From positions 1 through 30,845 of the forward strand of contig SGPL01000400.1 in assembly GCA_004802705.1 (NCBI GenBank): a stretch of 30,845 nucleotides of DNA, written 5' to 3'. The translations under genes were made by a program, and so were the position numbers. Every line of letters begins with the position of its first letter. Positions within the stretch are counted from its first letter, which is position 1. Positions 1 to 9,933 of the stretch are shown in pieces. This DNA comes from Bondarzewia mesenterica. Lineage: Eukaryota; Basidiomycota; Agaricomycetes; Russulales; Bondarzewiaceae. The notes below the pieces were generated by a model. The model was not told where the DNA came from and made no database searches. It saw only the letters and a program-made list of their open reading frames with translations.

Positions 1-290
1 AAGTACCTGAAATCAGGAAAGTATTCAGCAATGGTCTGTGCTTTTTATTGCTCAAAAAACGGTGTGCGGAACGCCCAATCTCACATTTTGTGATGTCGCG
101 GACCAGACAAGGATGGACAGAGGTTTGTGTCATGGTCACATGCTATCTCTGGCTAAGGTTACCGTTGCCCTAAACCGCCAGGATGACTTTATCAGCCATC
201 TCGTGATTTTATTTCCATATTTGGTATTCCATTATGGTCCGTCCCTCAATGGACCTCTGGCACTGCTGATCATCTACGTACTTGTCAACT
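1..290. other. No gene seen
   Basis: This is the left edge of the window. Short open frames occur on both strands but none shows a recognisable motif, codon pattern or splice signals. It is flanking sequence of the inverted-repeat element that starts near 291. Confidence 0.4.
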
Positions 291-516
291 AACTAAGTAC
301 GGTTGACGAGACGACAGGTTCATTTTCCCGCGCGTCGTGCCAGTGGCACCTCAGCCCTAACATAGGGTTACCTCCACTTATGACAAATGAAAATATTTAT
401 TAGCCAATTCACACAATTTATATGTCATTGATGAGCTTCAGAGGAGAAGAGCTCATCTGAAGCACTCAAATATTATTTTGGTGAGGAGATTAGCCGTGGG
501 AACACTGCTTTTTGAA
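291..516 (+). repeat. Left terminal inverted repeat
   Basis: Pairs with the reverse complement of 1435-1637. Matching blocks include GCCCTAA.ATAGGGTTA, TATTAGCCAATTCACACAAT, GAGCTTCAGAGGAGAAGAGC and the GAGGAGATTAGCC core. Arm identity is high but not perfect, so the copy is not recent. Confidence 0.85.
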
Positions 517-1434
517 GATCTAAATTTACATTTTCCTTTTTTGGATAAATATTTTAGTCATTTCTCCCATTTTCCAAATTAATTATTAATTGTTTAAATA
601 ATTTATAACTACATATAAGTGCGAACACATGTAATTCACTACTATTTTGATGAGTTGTACTACCACAAGAGGCATTATTTAAAATAAGACACTCTGAAGA
701 GCTTCTGAATTCAATCTGGGCCTTAAATTTTTAGAAGTTCTGTTGTTTTGTCTGAAATTTGGTAGAAATCTAAAAAATCAGCAAGTCTGAAATTAAATAT
801 GGCAGGTTGGTTACATGTGCAACCAAATTGAGCCCGAAACCTTTACTTTCAGCTGAGCTGAAGGTACCGAAAATNTTTTCCTTCTAAGGAAATTTTTTTG
901 CTAGTTCAGCTTGTCTGAAATGATAGGTTTTTTCTTAGGATCAGTAAAATTTCTCCTGATGCATAATGTATAAATTTGGAAAGGCTGAAATTTAAAATTT
1001 CAGTAGTATTTTGGGGAAGTCTGAATATTTGCCGAAATTTTGAGGTTAAGATTGCTTTCAGAAAGGAATTGGCCAATTTGATATGGGTTAATGCCTGTTG
1101 TAGTACATACAAAATTCAGGAAAATACGAAATTTCTTAGTCAGCTCAATTGCCTTATTCAGTCTTAGCCAAAAATATTCTGAGTTAGACTTGGCACATCT
1201 CAGCCAGGGAAGATATCATAACTATTGCCAAGTATGGCTAATCAAGCAAGATATAAAACTAATTTTCCAATATCTTTTTGAAAAAAATCAGTAAGTAGAG
1301 CTATATTTGCAAAGGGAGTTTCGAAAAATATTATGTAATAAAATTAAGTCATAATTAAGGAAATACGCAGCCACAGCTTTTCGGCAAATCCCGAAGCCTC
1401 GCTAACCTTCCAAAAGAGGAAATTATAACTTAGA

Positions 1435-1637
1435 CTTCGCAAAACAATTGTTCCCACGGCTAATCTCCTCACCAAAACAATTTCTGAGTGCTTCACATGA
1501 GCTCTTCTCCTCTGAAGCTCATAAATGACGTATTAATTGTGTGAATTGGCTAATAAATAATTGACATGTCTCATAAGTGTAGATAACCCTATATTAGGGC
1601 TAAAACGAATCGGTCGTCCCGTCAACCGTAGTTCGTT
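1435..1637 (-). repeat. Right terminal inverted repeat
   Basis: Reverse complement of the left arm. It lacks the GC-rich insert (around CGCGCGTCGTGCC) seen in the left arm. Confidence 0.85.
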
Positions 1638-2323
1638 GGTCAGCAAGTCACACAGGTTTACTTGATAATAATCAAAACTCGTCTAACGACGTGGTAAAGT
1701 TGCTGGGGTCCCGCGCATACGGATCGGGATACGAGATGGAAGGTACGGGACAAGGAAAGCCGGTCATCCTGGCGGCTCAGGGCGACCGTAGCCAGTAACA
1801 GGTGTGCAGATAAGAACACGAGTATTTCTGCCGCCAGAGTCCGCCTTATCTGAAGCCTCGAGCGTTTGAGCTACGTCGTGACAGGACGAGGGCGCAAGAG
1901 GATCCATTGAGTCCTTTATCTCATGGCAGCATGAAGATCCGGGCCCAGAAACGGTTCGACTGAGATGATGTTCAAGGCCGCCACGATGGAGACAAAAGCA
2001 TCCGTAATTAGGAGCTTGAGATTGGAGGAAATTCAAACTTCGAAGTTCCGTTAGCTCCAGCATAACGATAAAGAGAAGCAAGTGGACATCCTTGACTCAT
2101 TCGCCAAAACCAGAAATGGAATCGCACAGAGCTAGTCTCCCAGTGGCAGGTTGTAGACGCTTCCTTCAACCTTCGTACCTCAGGATATCTAATCTCGCTG
2201 GGAGTCTTGAGACTTGCACTTTGAAGAGGTTTCAAACTTCGGCGTGACATGTGACAAACGCGTCGCGTCACTAGACAGCACAGAGTATCAACGCGATTTG
2301 TTTTTCCACCACAATCAATTATC
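1638..2323. other. Intergenic region upstream of the NSE3-like gene
   Basis: About 690 bases without a gene I can support. Two overlapping minus-strand open frames lie here, but neither resembles a known family and there is no splice-compatible extension. The last 100 bases probably hold the promoter of the downstream gene. Confidence 0.4.
2258..2263. promoter_or_regulatory. ACGCGT (MCB-like) box
   Basis: The palindrome ACGCGT lies about 60 bases before the NSE3 start and is followed at once by CGCGTCA. ACGCGT is the MluI cell-cycle box bound by MBF-type factors in ascomycete yeasts. An S-phase role would suit an SMC5/6 subunit, but six bases can occur by chance and its use here is an inference. 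Confidence 0.35.
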
Positions 2324-3810
2324 ATGCCACGCGCAGGCCCCTCTCGTTCCCAACGCACTACTCAACTTTCGCAATTGCAATCGCAATCTCAGGCAGGCGG
2401 ACCAAGTCAATCACAAAGGACGCGCCGAAGAGCTACTGAGGACGAAGATGAGGAGGAAGCAGGTGAAGAAGAGGCCGACGAAGAAGGGGAATTGGATGGA
2501 CATGGAGACGATGTGAGTCGTCTATCCTCAGTATCATCAATCTATATTTTCTGTATGCTCAACTGAGGGTGGGTTCAGGACTTCAATAAGAAAGCCCACC
2601 AGCTAGTCCGCCTTGCCCTTTTCCAGGAACAGAAACGGCTTCCATTGCGTCGAGAGGACATTTCAAAGAAAGGTATTTCCTCAACAATCTCCTTCGAATG
2701 AGCTTGTTTCATATCATCTGTTTGGACTCATATAGTTTTGGGCAGTAAGCGCGGCGCATTCAAAGCCGTCTTCGATGCGGCTCAGAACGTTCTCCGCGAT
2801 ACCTTCGGAATGGAGCTGATCGAGCTCCCGACCCGCGCCACTGCACAAGAGACCGAGAAGGAAAGGGACAGAGGTAAGAGTGGGAGCCAACAAAATGGCG
2901 CCGACGATCACAGGCAGACCATCACTGGGCTCAAGAAGAAAGGTATGCCGCTCGAATGCCTGGTGCTCATCATTGCCTCGGCCATATTGACTTGATTAAT
3001 TTCATTGCATAATGCAGTAGCCGCGCAGGGCTCCAAAACATATATTCTGCGGTCGACATTGCATTCTACAATCATTGAGTACGCCGCACTGACTGACGAG
3101 CGTATACTGGAAGAAGAAGCTGGCGATGCACCGGAATTTGACGACGACGACGAAGTCCGAATGTACGGCAGTATCATCGCCTGGAATTCGTCTGACCAGC
3201 TAGGTGCCCTGGGAATTTTGCATGTCATCCTCGCTATAGTCCTTGTGAATGGTAGAGTCATTAGCGACAGTAAGTGCATTCTCTCCCCCTCCAGATCAAT
3301 TACAGGTGGCTAATGCAATATCTGATAATAGTGGACCTTCGCTCATCTCTAAAACGTCTCCGCCTGCTCCCTTCAGCCTCCATCCCACTCTCTGCCCATT
3401 CCACTCACCGCTCACTCCAGCTAGACGCCTACCTGACCCAACTTACGCGCCAAGGCTACCTCGACCGCTCGCGTCTGGGCGCCCCGAAAAACAATAAACG
3501 CGGCCGCATGACCCAGTCGCAGATGCCGTCTCAGCACGATGGGTCAGATAGCGGCGAGTCGACGTGGGAGTGGCGCTGGGGCGCTCGCGCGATGACCGAG
3601 ATCGGCGAGGCAGCGGTCGCAAAATTTGTGGCCGAGTTCATGGCGGAGAGGATGGGTACGGATGACGCTGGAAGTGACGATGACGAGGAGAATGGGGAGG
3701 TGGCACGCAAAAACGCAAAGAAAAGGAGGGATGAGGCAAATAATCGGTTGAACGCGTTGATGAAGGGCATTGAGAGGGCCGCTGGTGGAGAGCTCGCAGA
3801 CGTGATCTGA
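2324..3810 (+). CDS. nse3: NSE3/MAGE-domain subunit of the SMC5/6 complex
   Basis: Likely the MAGE-family kleisin-interacting subunit Nse3, which with Nse1 and Nse4 bridges the heads of the SMC5/6 DNA-repair complex in the nucleus. Proposed exons are 2324-2512, 2579-2672, 2736-2942, 3018-3269 and 3332-3810. All four introns are GT..AG and the frame closes, giving 406 residues. Residues 1-63 are a low-complexity Gln/Ser and Glu-rich tail. The MAGE homology domain runs from about 64 to 330, with the tandem winged-helix blocks recognisable in KAHQLVRLAL, LGILHVILAIVLVNG and, near its end, WEWRWGARAMTEIGE, a hallmark of the family. An acidic stretch, EFDDDDE, interrupts the first half. The C terminus is charged (Glu, Lys, Arg) and probably disordered. 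The start is the first ATG after the putative promoter. It converges on the phospholipase gene. I am confident of the family and slightly less so of exon 3, which contains a possible internal donor near 2874. Confidence 0.85.
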
Positions 3811-4284
3811 GCCTTTCTTGGTTGTGCGGTTGCTCTGTTGTACATATGTGAATCTATTTGGTAGGGTATCTTATTCTTCTGTTCTTTCTTTTCCTTTCTC
3901 CGTGGTTGCTAGCTATATACGTGTATATGGCTTTGGCAAGCAAGCTCAGCCTGGATTTTCCCGTGTTTCCTATAGCCCCCATCTATTCGAACGTTAGTGG
4001 GTGTATCGTCTACTTCCTTCGATAAACTTGTTGTCAGGTATCCTCATCTCCCCCGTTACGGCCATAGTATGTTCGGACGGCATCAAAAAACCCCGGAGCT
4101 CACCTTGAGCTTTCGCCCTCGCTAAGTTGTTGGCCATTGCGTAATTTTGATCTTTTAAATCCAAACTAACGTGTTTGGGGAGATGACATGAATCCTCAAG
4201 TATACCTTTCCATACTAGATATGCAATAAACAAAGCAGATAAACCTTCCGACTCTCCGACCAGGGCATTGATGTGAAGTATCCA
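3811..4284. other. Shared 3' region of two convergent genes
   Basis: Lies between the stop codons of the NSE3-like gene (+) and the phospholipase gene (-). It is T-rich on the + strand just after 3811, as expected for 3' untranslated sequence. A 79-codon minus frame (3994-4233) has no recognisable motif and is not needed by the phospholipase model. Confidence 0.5.
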
Positions 4285-6487
4285 TCAGACAACGTCCTCG
4301 AAGTCAAACCGCAGGAGCAGCGTAGAGCCAGTATCCTTCCCCTTCCGATCCAACATCCTCACGAACCTCCAGCCGGTTTGTATATGCTCCACTCGAGCGA
4401 CGAATACGGCCATCTCAGGGTCCCTTCCATATTCAACGTTCTCCTTGACGCGGATGCTGTGTAATGCCAATTATAAGTACCCGGCTTTGATCAGCACTTG
4501 TGAATGCAGTATAAGAGCGTACCGCAAGAACGTGAGGCCGTTAGTTTCATATTGAAACTCGAAGTCGGTGTCCCACAGGAAATCAGCCAGTCCTTCGATG
4601 GGGTCTTCGCACTGAACTGTCTCGCTTCGCCACTTCGTGTCGGTCTCTTTTGTACTGAAGGAGAAGAGGTCAGCGCATAGATACGTCGAAATGCGCTTCG
4701 TGTCTTTGTGAGTAGGCACTGCGGGAGAGGTCGATCGTCCATCTTTGAGTGATACAATAGGACAATACATACGTGAGCTCAGGCCAACGACGTGGCATTT
4801 CAGTTTGACCAGGCGCTTATCGGTGGGCCGCTTGGAAGCGAGTAATTTTGGCGGTTTCACGACCCACCCGGGTGTGCCCACGAACATCGCTTCGTTAATC
4901 TACATTTTGACGTATCAATGGTAGGTTCCATCTGTTGGGTCAGCACACACCTGCACGCCAAGATCATAGCTCTGCCAATTGAGGGCAGCAATATGGCTGC
5001 CGGCACTCCAAGAGGCGAGGGGGTCAGGGTTGCTCGACTCCACACGGGTGCCACGGGGATAGACGCGGCGGAGATGTAGCTGAGCATTCGCTATGAGCTC
5101 TTCGAGAGCATGCGGAAGAAGTGCAGAGAGCGCAGATTCGGATATGTTGATCAGGATGTGCACGGGATATTGGATCTCTAAATTCGCACTCATCAGCTTG
5201 ACATAATGGGAAAGGAAGGACAAAAGCGGGACGTGCGTGAGGTTAGCCAGTCTTTGGAGGGCTTCATACTCCGCGCGTAGACACCGAGGGCAGCGAGCGC
5301 GTCTGAGACATGTGCACTTTTTGATGATCCTTTATTCTCGCTTATTTCTTTTTGTTCAATGCTTGAGCTGTCCAAAGATGGCGAAGACGAGCCTGGTGGT
5401 TCCGTCGCTGAAGAGTCTGTGATATTGGGAGGGTAATATTCGACCTGTTTGTAAGATATGTAAGACGACGAGAAAGAGAGAAGGGGTGCCCATACCATAA
5501 CCACAATCCGTCCCTTCAAATCCCCAGGAGTTACCTCTGTCGAGGGGCCCACGATGGGACTCCTAAGGAGCTTCTCTCCCCAGCATTCCTCCATAATCTG
5601 CACGAGCGTCTCCTGCTTGTCAACCTCCACGTGGCACTCAAGGCTCACAAGCACAGGCCAATCGCTCGGCCGCACAGCCTGTCCAATTGCTTCACAAACC
5701 TCACGAAATGGAACAGAACTAGAAAACGTATAGCCATGGGTTACGATAGGGCCTTCAGCCGAAGACCAGACGTCCATCTCGACACAGCGAGCATGCTGCC
5801 AAAGGACGTGAACGTAGGATAAAGCAGAGGAGTGACCCAGAAGCTGTCCCGAAAGAAGGTACGTATTGTGAGAAGACCTGTCATCGAAGGCAAAAAATAA
5901 CATCTGTCAGTGACAGAGCTTGGCAAGAAGCTTCGTTAGAATGTAGATGGGCTTCGAAGTCACGAACAATCGAAGTGTTGAAAAAGGGCACACAAACGTC
6001 AACAGAATTACACACTAAAATCCTCATAAATCGTTCCAAGAGTATTTGGTGCAGCTCGAAGGGAATGGGAAGCGATGGAGCAAACGCCAAGCAGTATTCA
6101 ATTGTTGAATCACCTTCATGCCACGCAAGGACAATGGGAATATTCCGCACTAACCATGAAAGGATTTGAGGGAGTAAATACTCACGAAATGAAGTACTCT
6201 GTCAGAGGACGCGTGTCGTCCGGCGGAGGGGGAATAACTATAGGGAGCTGCAGCAACGAGTCTGGAAACTGACGTATTTGCCGCCAAACATGAAAAGAAT
6301 ATGCATTGTGGACGAAGGAATAAATGGAGAAAATTCGCACCTCTCCTTCTTCCCTTAGGAAACTCCTGATTTCGGGACTTAGACGGATTGCATTTTTGGC
6401 AGGTGGCTTGACGTTGATGATAGTGTCAGGCCCTCTCTTCGATAACTCGTTCAACTCCTCCTCCCATACTTGCATTCTGTCCACCAT
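4285..6487 (-). CDS. Phosphoinositide-specific phospholipase C
   Basis: Hydrolyses PIP2 to IP3 and diacylglycerol at the plasma membrane. Exons, in coding order: 6487-6341, 6268-6186, 5877-5496, 5444-5233, 5188-4951, 4899-4773, 4718-4523 and 4456-4285, closing in frame at 518 residues. The X box starts near residue 77 with SSHNTY. H80 and H124 (VTHGYTF) are the expected catalytic pair, and E110 and D112 (VEMDVW) are expected calcium ligands. The Y box holds LGVYARSMKP, HILINISES and FVGTPGWVVKPP. A C2 domain ends the protein (KLKCHVVG to LLLRFDFEDVV). The linker is Ser-rich. The 76-residue N terminus is too short for a PH domain. Intron 1 (72 nt) is a multiple of three with no stop, so retention would stay in frame. 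Intron 2 is long (308 nt). The exon 4/5 join is the weakest: I chose a 44-nt intron with a GTCCCG donor because the frame must shift there. Exon 1 is duplicated at 8313-8464. Confidence 0.87.
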
Positions 6488-7089
6488 GGTGACAAGTAGC
6501 ACTGAAGGAGACGGAAGCGATGGGTGCGAGACTCGGCAAGGCAGTAGATTTGATGCGTAAATAGCTCCACAGTCCCATCTTTTATATGTGCGCACGGCCC
6601 TGCTTGACGGATTCCCCTGAGTTGTGAATGTGACGTGTGACCTATTTATGGAACAATGAGTGGCCAAAAATAGTTCAGCCTTGACTGGATTCAGCGCTCA
6701 GCATAGATTCTCATAGATTCACGTTGACTTATAGTCGATGAATATGTGCCTTTTTCAAATGATCACAGAATGTACTGATGTCTAACCTTGTCTAACACGA
6801 GACGCACCTGTCACGAATTTGGTAGATCTCAAGATGATCACTTGGATTTCGATTATCTTCATCCACATCAACGCAGGACCAACGTACAAAAATGCAATCA
6901 TTCACACAAGAAAGGAACCACAGGCAGATCGATCAATCGGTAAGAAACAGTTCATGAAACGAATGGTGGGTGGAATGGAAACATGCAAGACCCCTCAGCT
7001 CCAAGGTACATTGGATATTATATCTGGACGAACGGCATCATTAGCATGCAATGAAGTACAGTGTGGAAGAATCTCTCTCACTCAATCCA
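6488..7089. other. Intergenic region between PLC and DUF5648 copy 1
   Basis: Contains the 5' flank of the phospholipase gene and the 3' flank of the DUF5648 gene, both on the minus strand. The plus-strand open frame across 6819-7298 runs into the antisense of the DUF5648 gene and is not credible. Most of this region is repeated at 8465-9204. Confidence 0.5.
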
Positions 7090-7705
7090 TCAGGACGTCA
7101 CTGGAAGCACGTACGCCGCAACGCCCTCGTTACTGTATCCCAACTCTGCCACAGCCTTCTTGTGTTCCGACGCAGATGTCGTATAGAAATGGTCCTTCGC
7201 GCTCGGGCTGTAAGCGCGGTAGAGCGGGATGCTGCCACAAATGTATTTCGGGTACACCCACGCGGCGGTACCCTCATCAGTGTACCCAAGATGCTTGATG
7301 GCATTTTCGCCCTCGCTGGCCGACGTGGTGTAGAAGTGGTCCACGGCGCCTTGGCTGTACATGCGGTAGAGGGGGACGGTGTACGATGAACTAGATGGAA
7401 ACACGTAGGCAGCGTTGCCTTCAAAGTTGAATCCCAGTTTTTCGACGGCATGCCTCATCTCTTCAGTATTGGTGGTGTAGAAGTGGTCTTTGCCTGACGG
7501 CGTATAACCCCTGCGTAGAGGAATCGCCCTCGAGGGATAATCACAGTTCTGGACCTGTCATTACGCATTCATCAGCCTTTACGAAGGTTTCTGAAGCAGC
7601 AGATCAGAGCACCTCGACATCCCAATCCAACCGAAGCTGAGGAACCAGAGCCGAAACCTGGCTGAGGGAGAGGAGAGCAGCAAACAGGGAGATGAAAATC
7701 TTCAT
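7090..7705 (-). CDS. Secreted DUF5648-type repeat protein, copy 1
   Basis: Two exons (7705-7613 and 7554-7090) joined by a 58-nt intron give 185 residues. The first about 20 residues are a clear secretion signal (MKIF then a Leu/Ala-rich core ending VSALV). The mature protein is three tandem repeats of about 45-50 residues, each with the pattern (I/V)PLxRxY, DHFYTT, E, LG(Y/F), EGxAAxV. This is the DUF5648 signature known from many fungal secreted proteins and from C-terminal domains of some hydrolases. The molecular role is not established; carbohydrate or cell-wall binding is only a guess. Two cysteines remain in the mature protein, one at the exon 2 start and one in YICGS. A TATA-like box lies 53 bases upstream of the ATG. 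It has a tandem paralogue at 9205-9838 with the intron in the same place and of the same length. Confidence 0.85.
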
Positions 7706-8312
7706 GATCTACGTTCTGGGAGTAGAGCTTGGAGGCTGAAGGGCGACGTTCCACTGGTATTTATGCCGAACAGATTCGTTGGATGTGTGCATATTATTGC
7801 TCGAGACGAACAGAGCTTCACTGTATAAGCTCGCAATCGTGACTCATCGTGTCAGCAGTAATTGATTCATTCCGAAATTCCGCAATGTTCTATCTTCAGT
7901 TTTGGATATTGAGCCTGTATGAGCCAAGAGGCGAATTGAACACCCACTTCCAATCAGTATGTCAAATAACAGAGAGCTCATCGAGCACTGGCGAGAATGC
8001 GCAACTGGTCACCTGCTGTCTCTTCATGCCTAGATGGGAACCTGGCAAGCATGGAAAAGATCCAGAAATCAAGCGGTCCACTCCCTGACCGATCTACAGA
8101 ATTGTGTAACTCCCATCAAGGTGCTGTGAGCATCACAGCGCCAAGCCGGACAGCAGTATGATATTTGAGGCAAGCGTGAGGACTTACTGTGAATTGGGTA
8201 TTTAGAGATCCGAACATTTACTGGTCATCAATTGTAACGACCCTGTTAGAAGTATAACAGCGGAATGGTCCTGCTGCGAAAGTTTATGAATGGAAAAAAT
8301 ACATGGTTCGCA
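7706..8312. other. Upstream region of DUF5648 copy 1
   Basis: Holds the promoter of the minus-strand DUF5648 gene and the junction of the two duplication units (near 8285). It corresponds to 9884-10562, but lacks about 107 bases present there at about 10238-10345. No coding signal recognised. Confidence 0.5.
7758..7765 (-). promoter_or_regulatory. TATA-like box of DUF5648 copy 1
   Basis: Reads CATAAATA on the minus strand, 53 bases before the ATG at 7705. The same position in the paralogue reads TATAAATA. Confidence 0.5.
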
Positions 8313-8464
8313 CCTCTCCTTCCCTTTAGAAACCGTTAAATCCTGACTTCGGGACTTAGACGAAGTGCCTTTTCGACATGTGGCTTGACGTTGACGATAG
8401 TGTCAAACACTCTCTTCCATAGCTTGTTCCCCCGCTCCGCTCAGACTTGCATTCTTCCCGCCAT
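8313..8464 (-). pseudogene. Decayed duplicate of phospholipase C exon 1
   Basis: Read from 8464 downward this matches exon 1 of the phospholipase gene at 6487-6341. It keeps the ATG, RMQV, DTIVNVKP and LRLSPEVR blocks and ends at the same GTGCGAA splice donor. In-frame stop codons follow RMQV and PEVRI, and the acidic block has been scrambled. No later PLC exon follows, since the duplicated unit ends within intron 1. It cannot encode a phospholipase. Confidence 0.85.
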
Positions 8465-9204
8465 GATGATGAGAAGGAAGCTACAGTTGACAGGAAGTCC
8501 GTGGTCTAGTTTTGGCCGCGTCGCAAAATGCCGCGCACCACCACGTCAAAACAGCCAAATGACAAGGCGTGTTTCTGAGTATAGACGAGCATGTTTCTGA
8601 AGCAATGGTTGCGAGACTCCGCGAGGCAGCAGACTTGATGTGTAAGTAGGTCCACCGAAGAATTTCTGAAAGGGAGAGATTTGAATGTAAGATCCCACGG
8701 TGCCACTTCACTTATACATACGTGCACGCACGGCCCTGTTTGACGAATTTACCTGAGTTGTGGATGTGACGCATGATCTCTACACTGATTGCGCTGAAAC
8801 ACCGACTGGCAGAAACACAGACGGAGGTCGAGCCCTTCGCGGAGCCATGGAGCAACCACTTACGCAGTAACACCTTGGCATCATCGATTTGAATAGATGA
8901 ATACCGTGCTTTGCAAAAATGATTATAGAATATAGCGATGTCCAAGTAAGTAACAAGACACGAATCTGTCGCAAATTCGGTAGGTCTCATTGAGATCTCA
9001 AGATGATTATTTGCATTAGAAATGAACAACAAGCAAACCGATCGATCGGTAAGAAACAATGTGACACGGATGTCAAAAGGGCGGGTGGAATGAAAACACG
9101 CAAGACTCTCTCAGCTCCGAGGTACATCGGATATCGTATCTGGAAGAAAGGCATCATTAGCAATTAATGATGTGAATAATGTAGAAATTATCTCACTCAG
9201 TCTA
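8465..9204. other. Non-coding region between PLC remnant and DUF5648 copy 2
   Basis: Corresponds to 6488-7089. It includes about 100 bases (near 8480-8600) with no counterpart in unit A. Minus-strand open frames around 8506-9059 have no recognisable motif. Confidence 0.5.
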
Positions 9205-9838
9205 TTAGGACGGCACTGGAAGCACGTACGCCGCAACGCCCTCGTCATTGTACCCCAAGTTTACCACAGCGTTGTCGCGTTCCGACGCGGATGTCGTATA
9301 GAAATGATCTGTCGCGCCTGGGCTGTAAACGCGGTAGAGGGGGATGCTGCCGCAAATATTGCTAGAGTACACAAATGCGGCGATTCCCTCATCACTGTAC
9401 CCGAGGTTGTTGACAGCATTGTCGCGCTCGCTGGCCGACGTAGTGTAGAAGTGGTCTACGGCGCTGGAGCTGTACATGCGATAAAGCGGAATGGTGGAGG
9501 TGTAGGATGAATGAGACCCGAACACGTAGGCAGCGTCGCCTTCAGATGTGAAGCCGAGTTTGTCGACGGCGTTTTCCATCTCTGCGGCATTGGTGGTGTA
9601 GAAGTGGTCGGTGCCCGACGGCGTATAACCTCTGTAGAGTGGGATCGCGCTCGAGGAATAATCGCAATACGTGTTCTGGACCTTTAAATATGCATTCATC
9701 AGCATTATCGCAGGTGTTTGCAGCGGCAGAATAAGGCACCTCAGCATCCTGATCCATCACCTCTCTAGATTGAGCAACCAGAGCCGAAACCTGGTTGAGG
9801 GAGAGGAGTATAGCGGACAGGGATAGGAAGGTCTTTAT
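9205..9838 (-). CDS. DUF5648-type paralogue, copy 2, start codon lost
   Basis: Exons 9838-9740 and 9681-9205 are separated by a 58-nt intron at the same site as in copy 1. The three PLYRxY/DHFYTT/EGxAAxV repeats are intact to the stop codon, and the hydrophobic signal core is still readable. However, the codon aligned with the ATG of copy 1 is ATA (9838-9836). Upstream in frame there is only a GTG near 9883, within a few bases of the TATA box, and no ATG. The first in-frame ATG is at 9757, after the signal core. A protein started there would be about 165 residues and would stay in the cytosol. So either the gene is newly dead, starts at a non-AUG codon, or has changed location. The repeats themselves look well kept, which argues for recent loss or continued use. 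Confidence 0.7.
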
Positions 9839-9886
9839 GTAAGTTCTGGAGTAGAGCTTGGAGGCTAAAGGGCCAAGCTTCACTGA

Positions 9887-9894
9887 TATTTATA
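9887..9894 (-). promoter_or_regulatory. TATA box of DUF5648 copy 2
   Basis: TATAAATA on the minus strand, 49 bases before the ATA that replaces the ancestral start. A closer match to consensus than in copy 1. Confidence 0.55.
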
Positions 9895-9909
9895 CCGATC
9901 GAATCTAGA

Positions 9910-9933
9910 GGGGGGGGTTTTTTTTTAAAAAAA
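9910..9933. repeat. Homopolymer triplet G8-T9-A7
   Basis: Eight G, nine T and seven A follow each other directly in the upstream region of DUF5648 copy 2, with no counterpart in copy 1. It could be a slippage product or an assembly artefact. Confidence 0.7.

Larger units (their letters stand above)
291..1637. mobile_element. Non-autonomous element with long terminal inverted repeats
   Basis: About 1.35 kb of AT-rich DNA is bounded by two inverted repeats of roughly 200-225 bp (291-516 and 1435-1637). The repeats share blocks such as the perfect 20-mer GAGGAGATTAGCCGTGGGAA and the outer block ACGGTTGACG (GACGGGACGAC on the right arm, read inverted). The left arm carries about 30 extra bases near 330-355. 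The interior has no recognisable transposase and only short open frames, so the element would depend on an enzyme made elsewhere. I could not find a convincing target-site duplication, so the outer ends are uncertain by several bases and the superfamily is not assigned. One N lies at 875. An alternative is a large foldback or a collapsed pair of inverted solo repeats. Confidence 0.75.
6322..8284. repeat. Tandem segmental duplication, unit A
   Basis: This stretch is collinear with 8285-10562. Shared content, in order: start of PLC intron 1, PLC exon 1, the PLC upstream region, the DUF5648 gene on the minus strand, and its upstream intergenic region. Matching non-coding blocks include TCGGTAAGAAACA, GGCATCATTAGCA and GTAACTCCCATCAAGG. 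Unit A has the intact PLC exon 1 and the intact DUF5648 start codon. Boundaries are approximate to about 20 bases. Confidence 0.85.

Noticed and set aside
1764..2358. Two overlapping minus-strand open frames upstream of the NSE3-like gene
   Set aside because: No family resemblance, no splice structure, and they overlap the probable promoter and first exon of the NSE3 gene.
3994..4233. Minus-strand frame downstream of PLC
   Set aside because: The PLC C2 domain already ends at a natural stop at 4285; this frame has no motif and no splice link.
5881..6150. 89-codon minus-strand frame (starts MRNIPIVLAWHEG)
   Set aside because: It lies inside PLC intron 2, between two exons that join perfectly at the X-box motif SSHNTY.
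6819..7389. Plus-strand frames over the DUF5648 gene
   Set aside because: Antisense shadows of the repeat-rich minus-strand gene; the same happens at 9172-9510.
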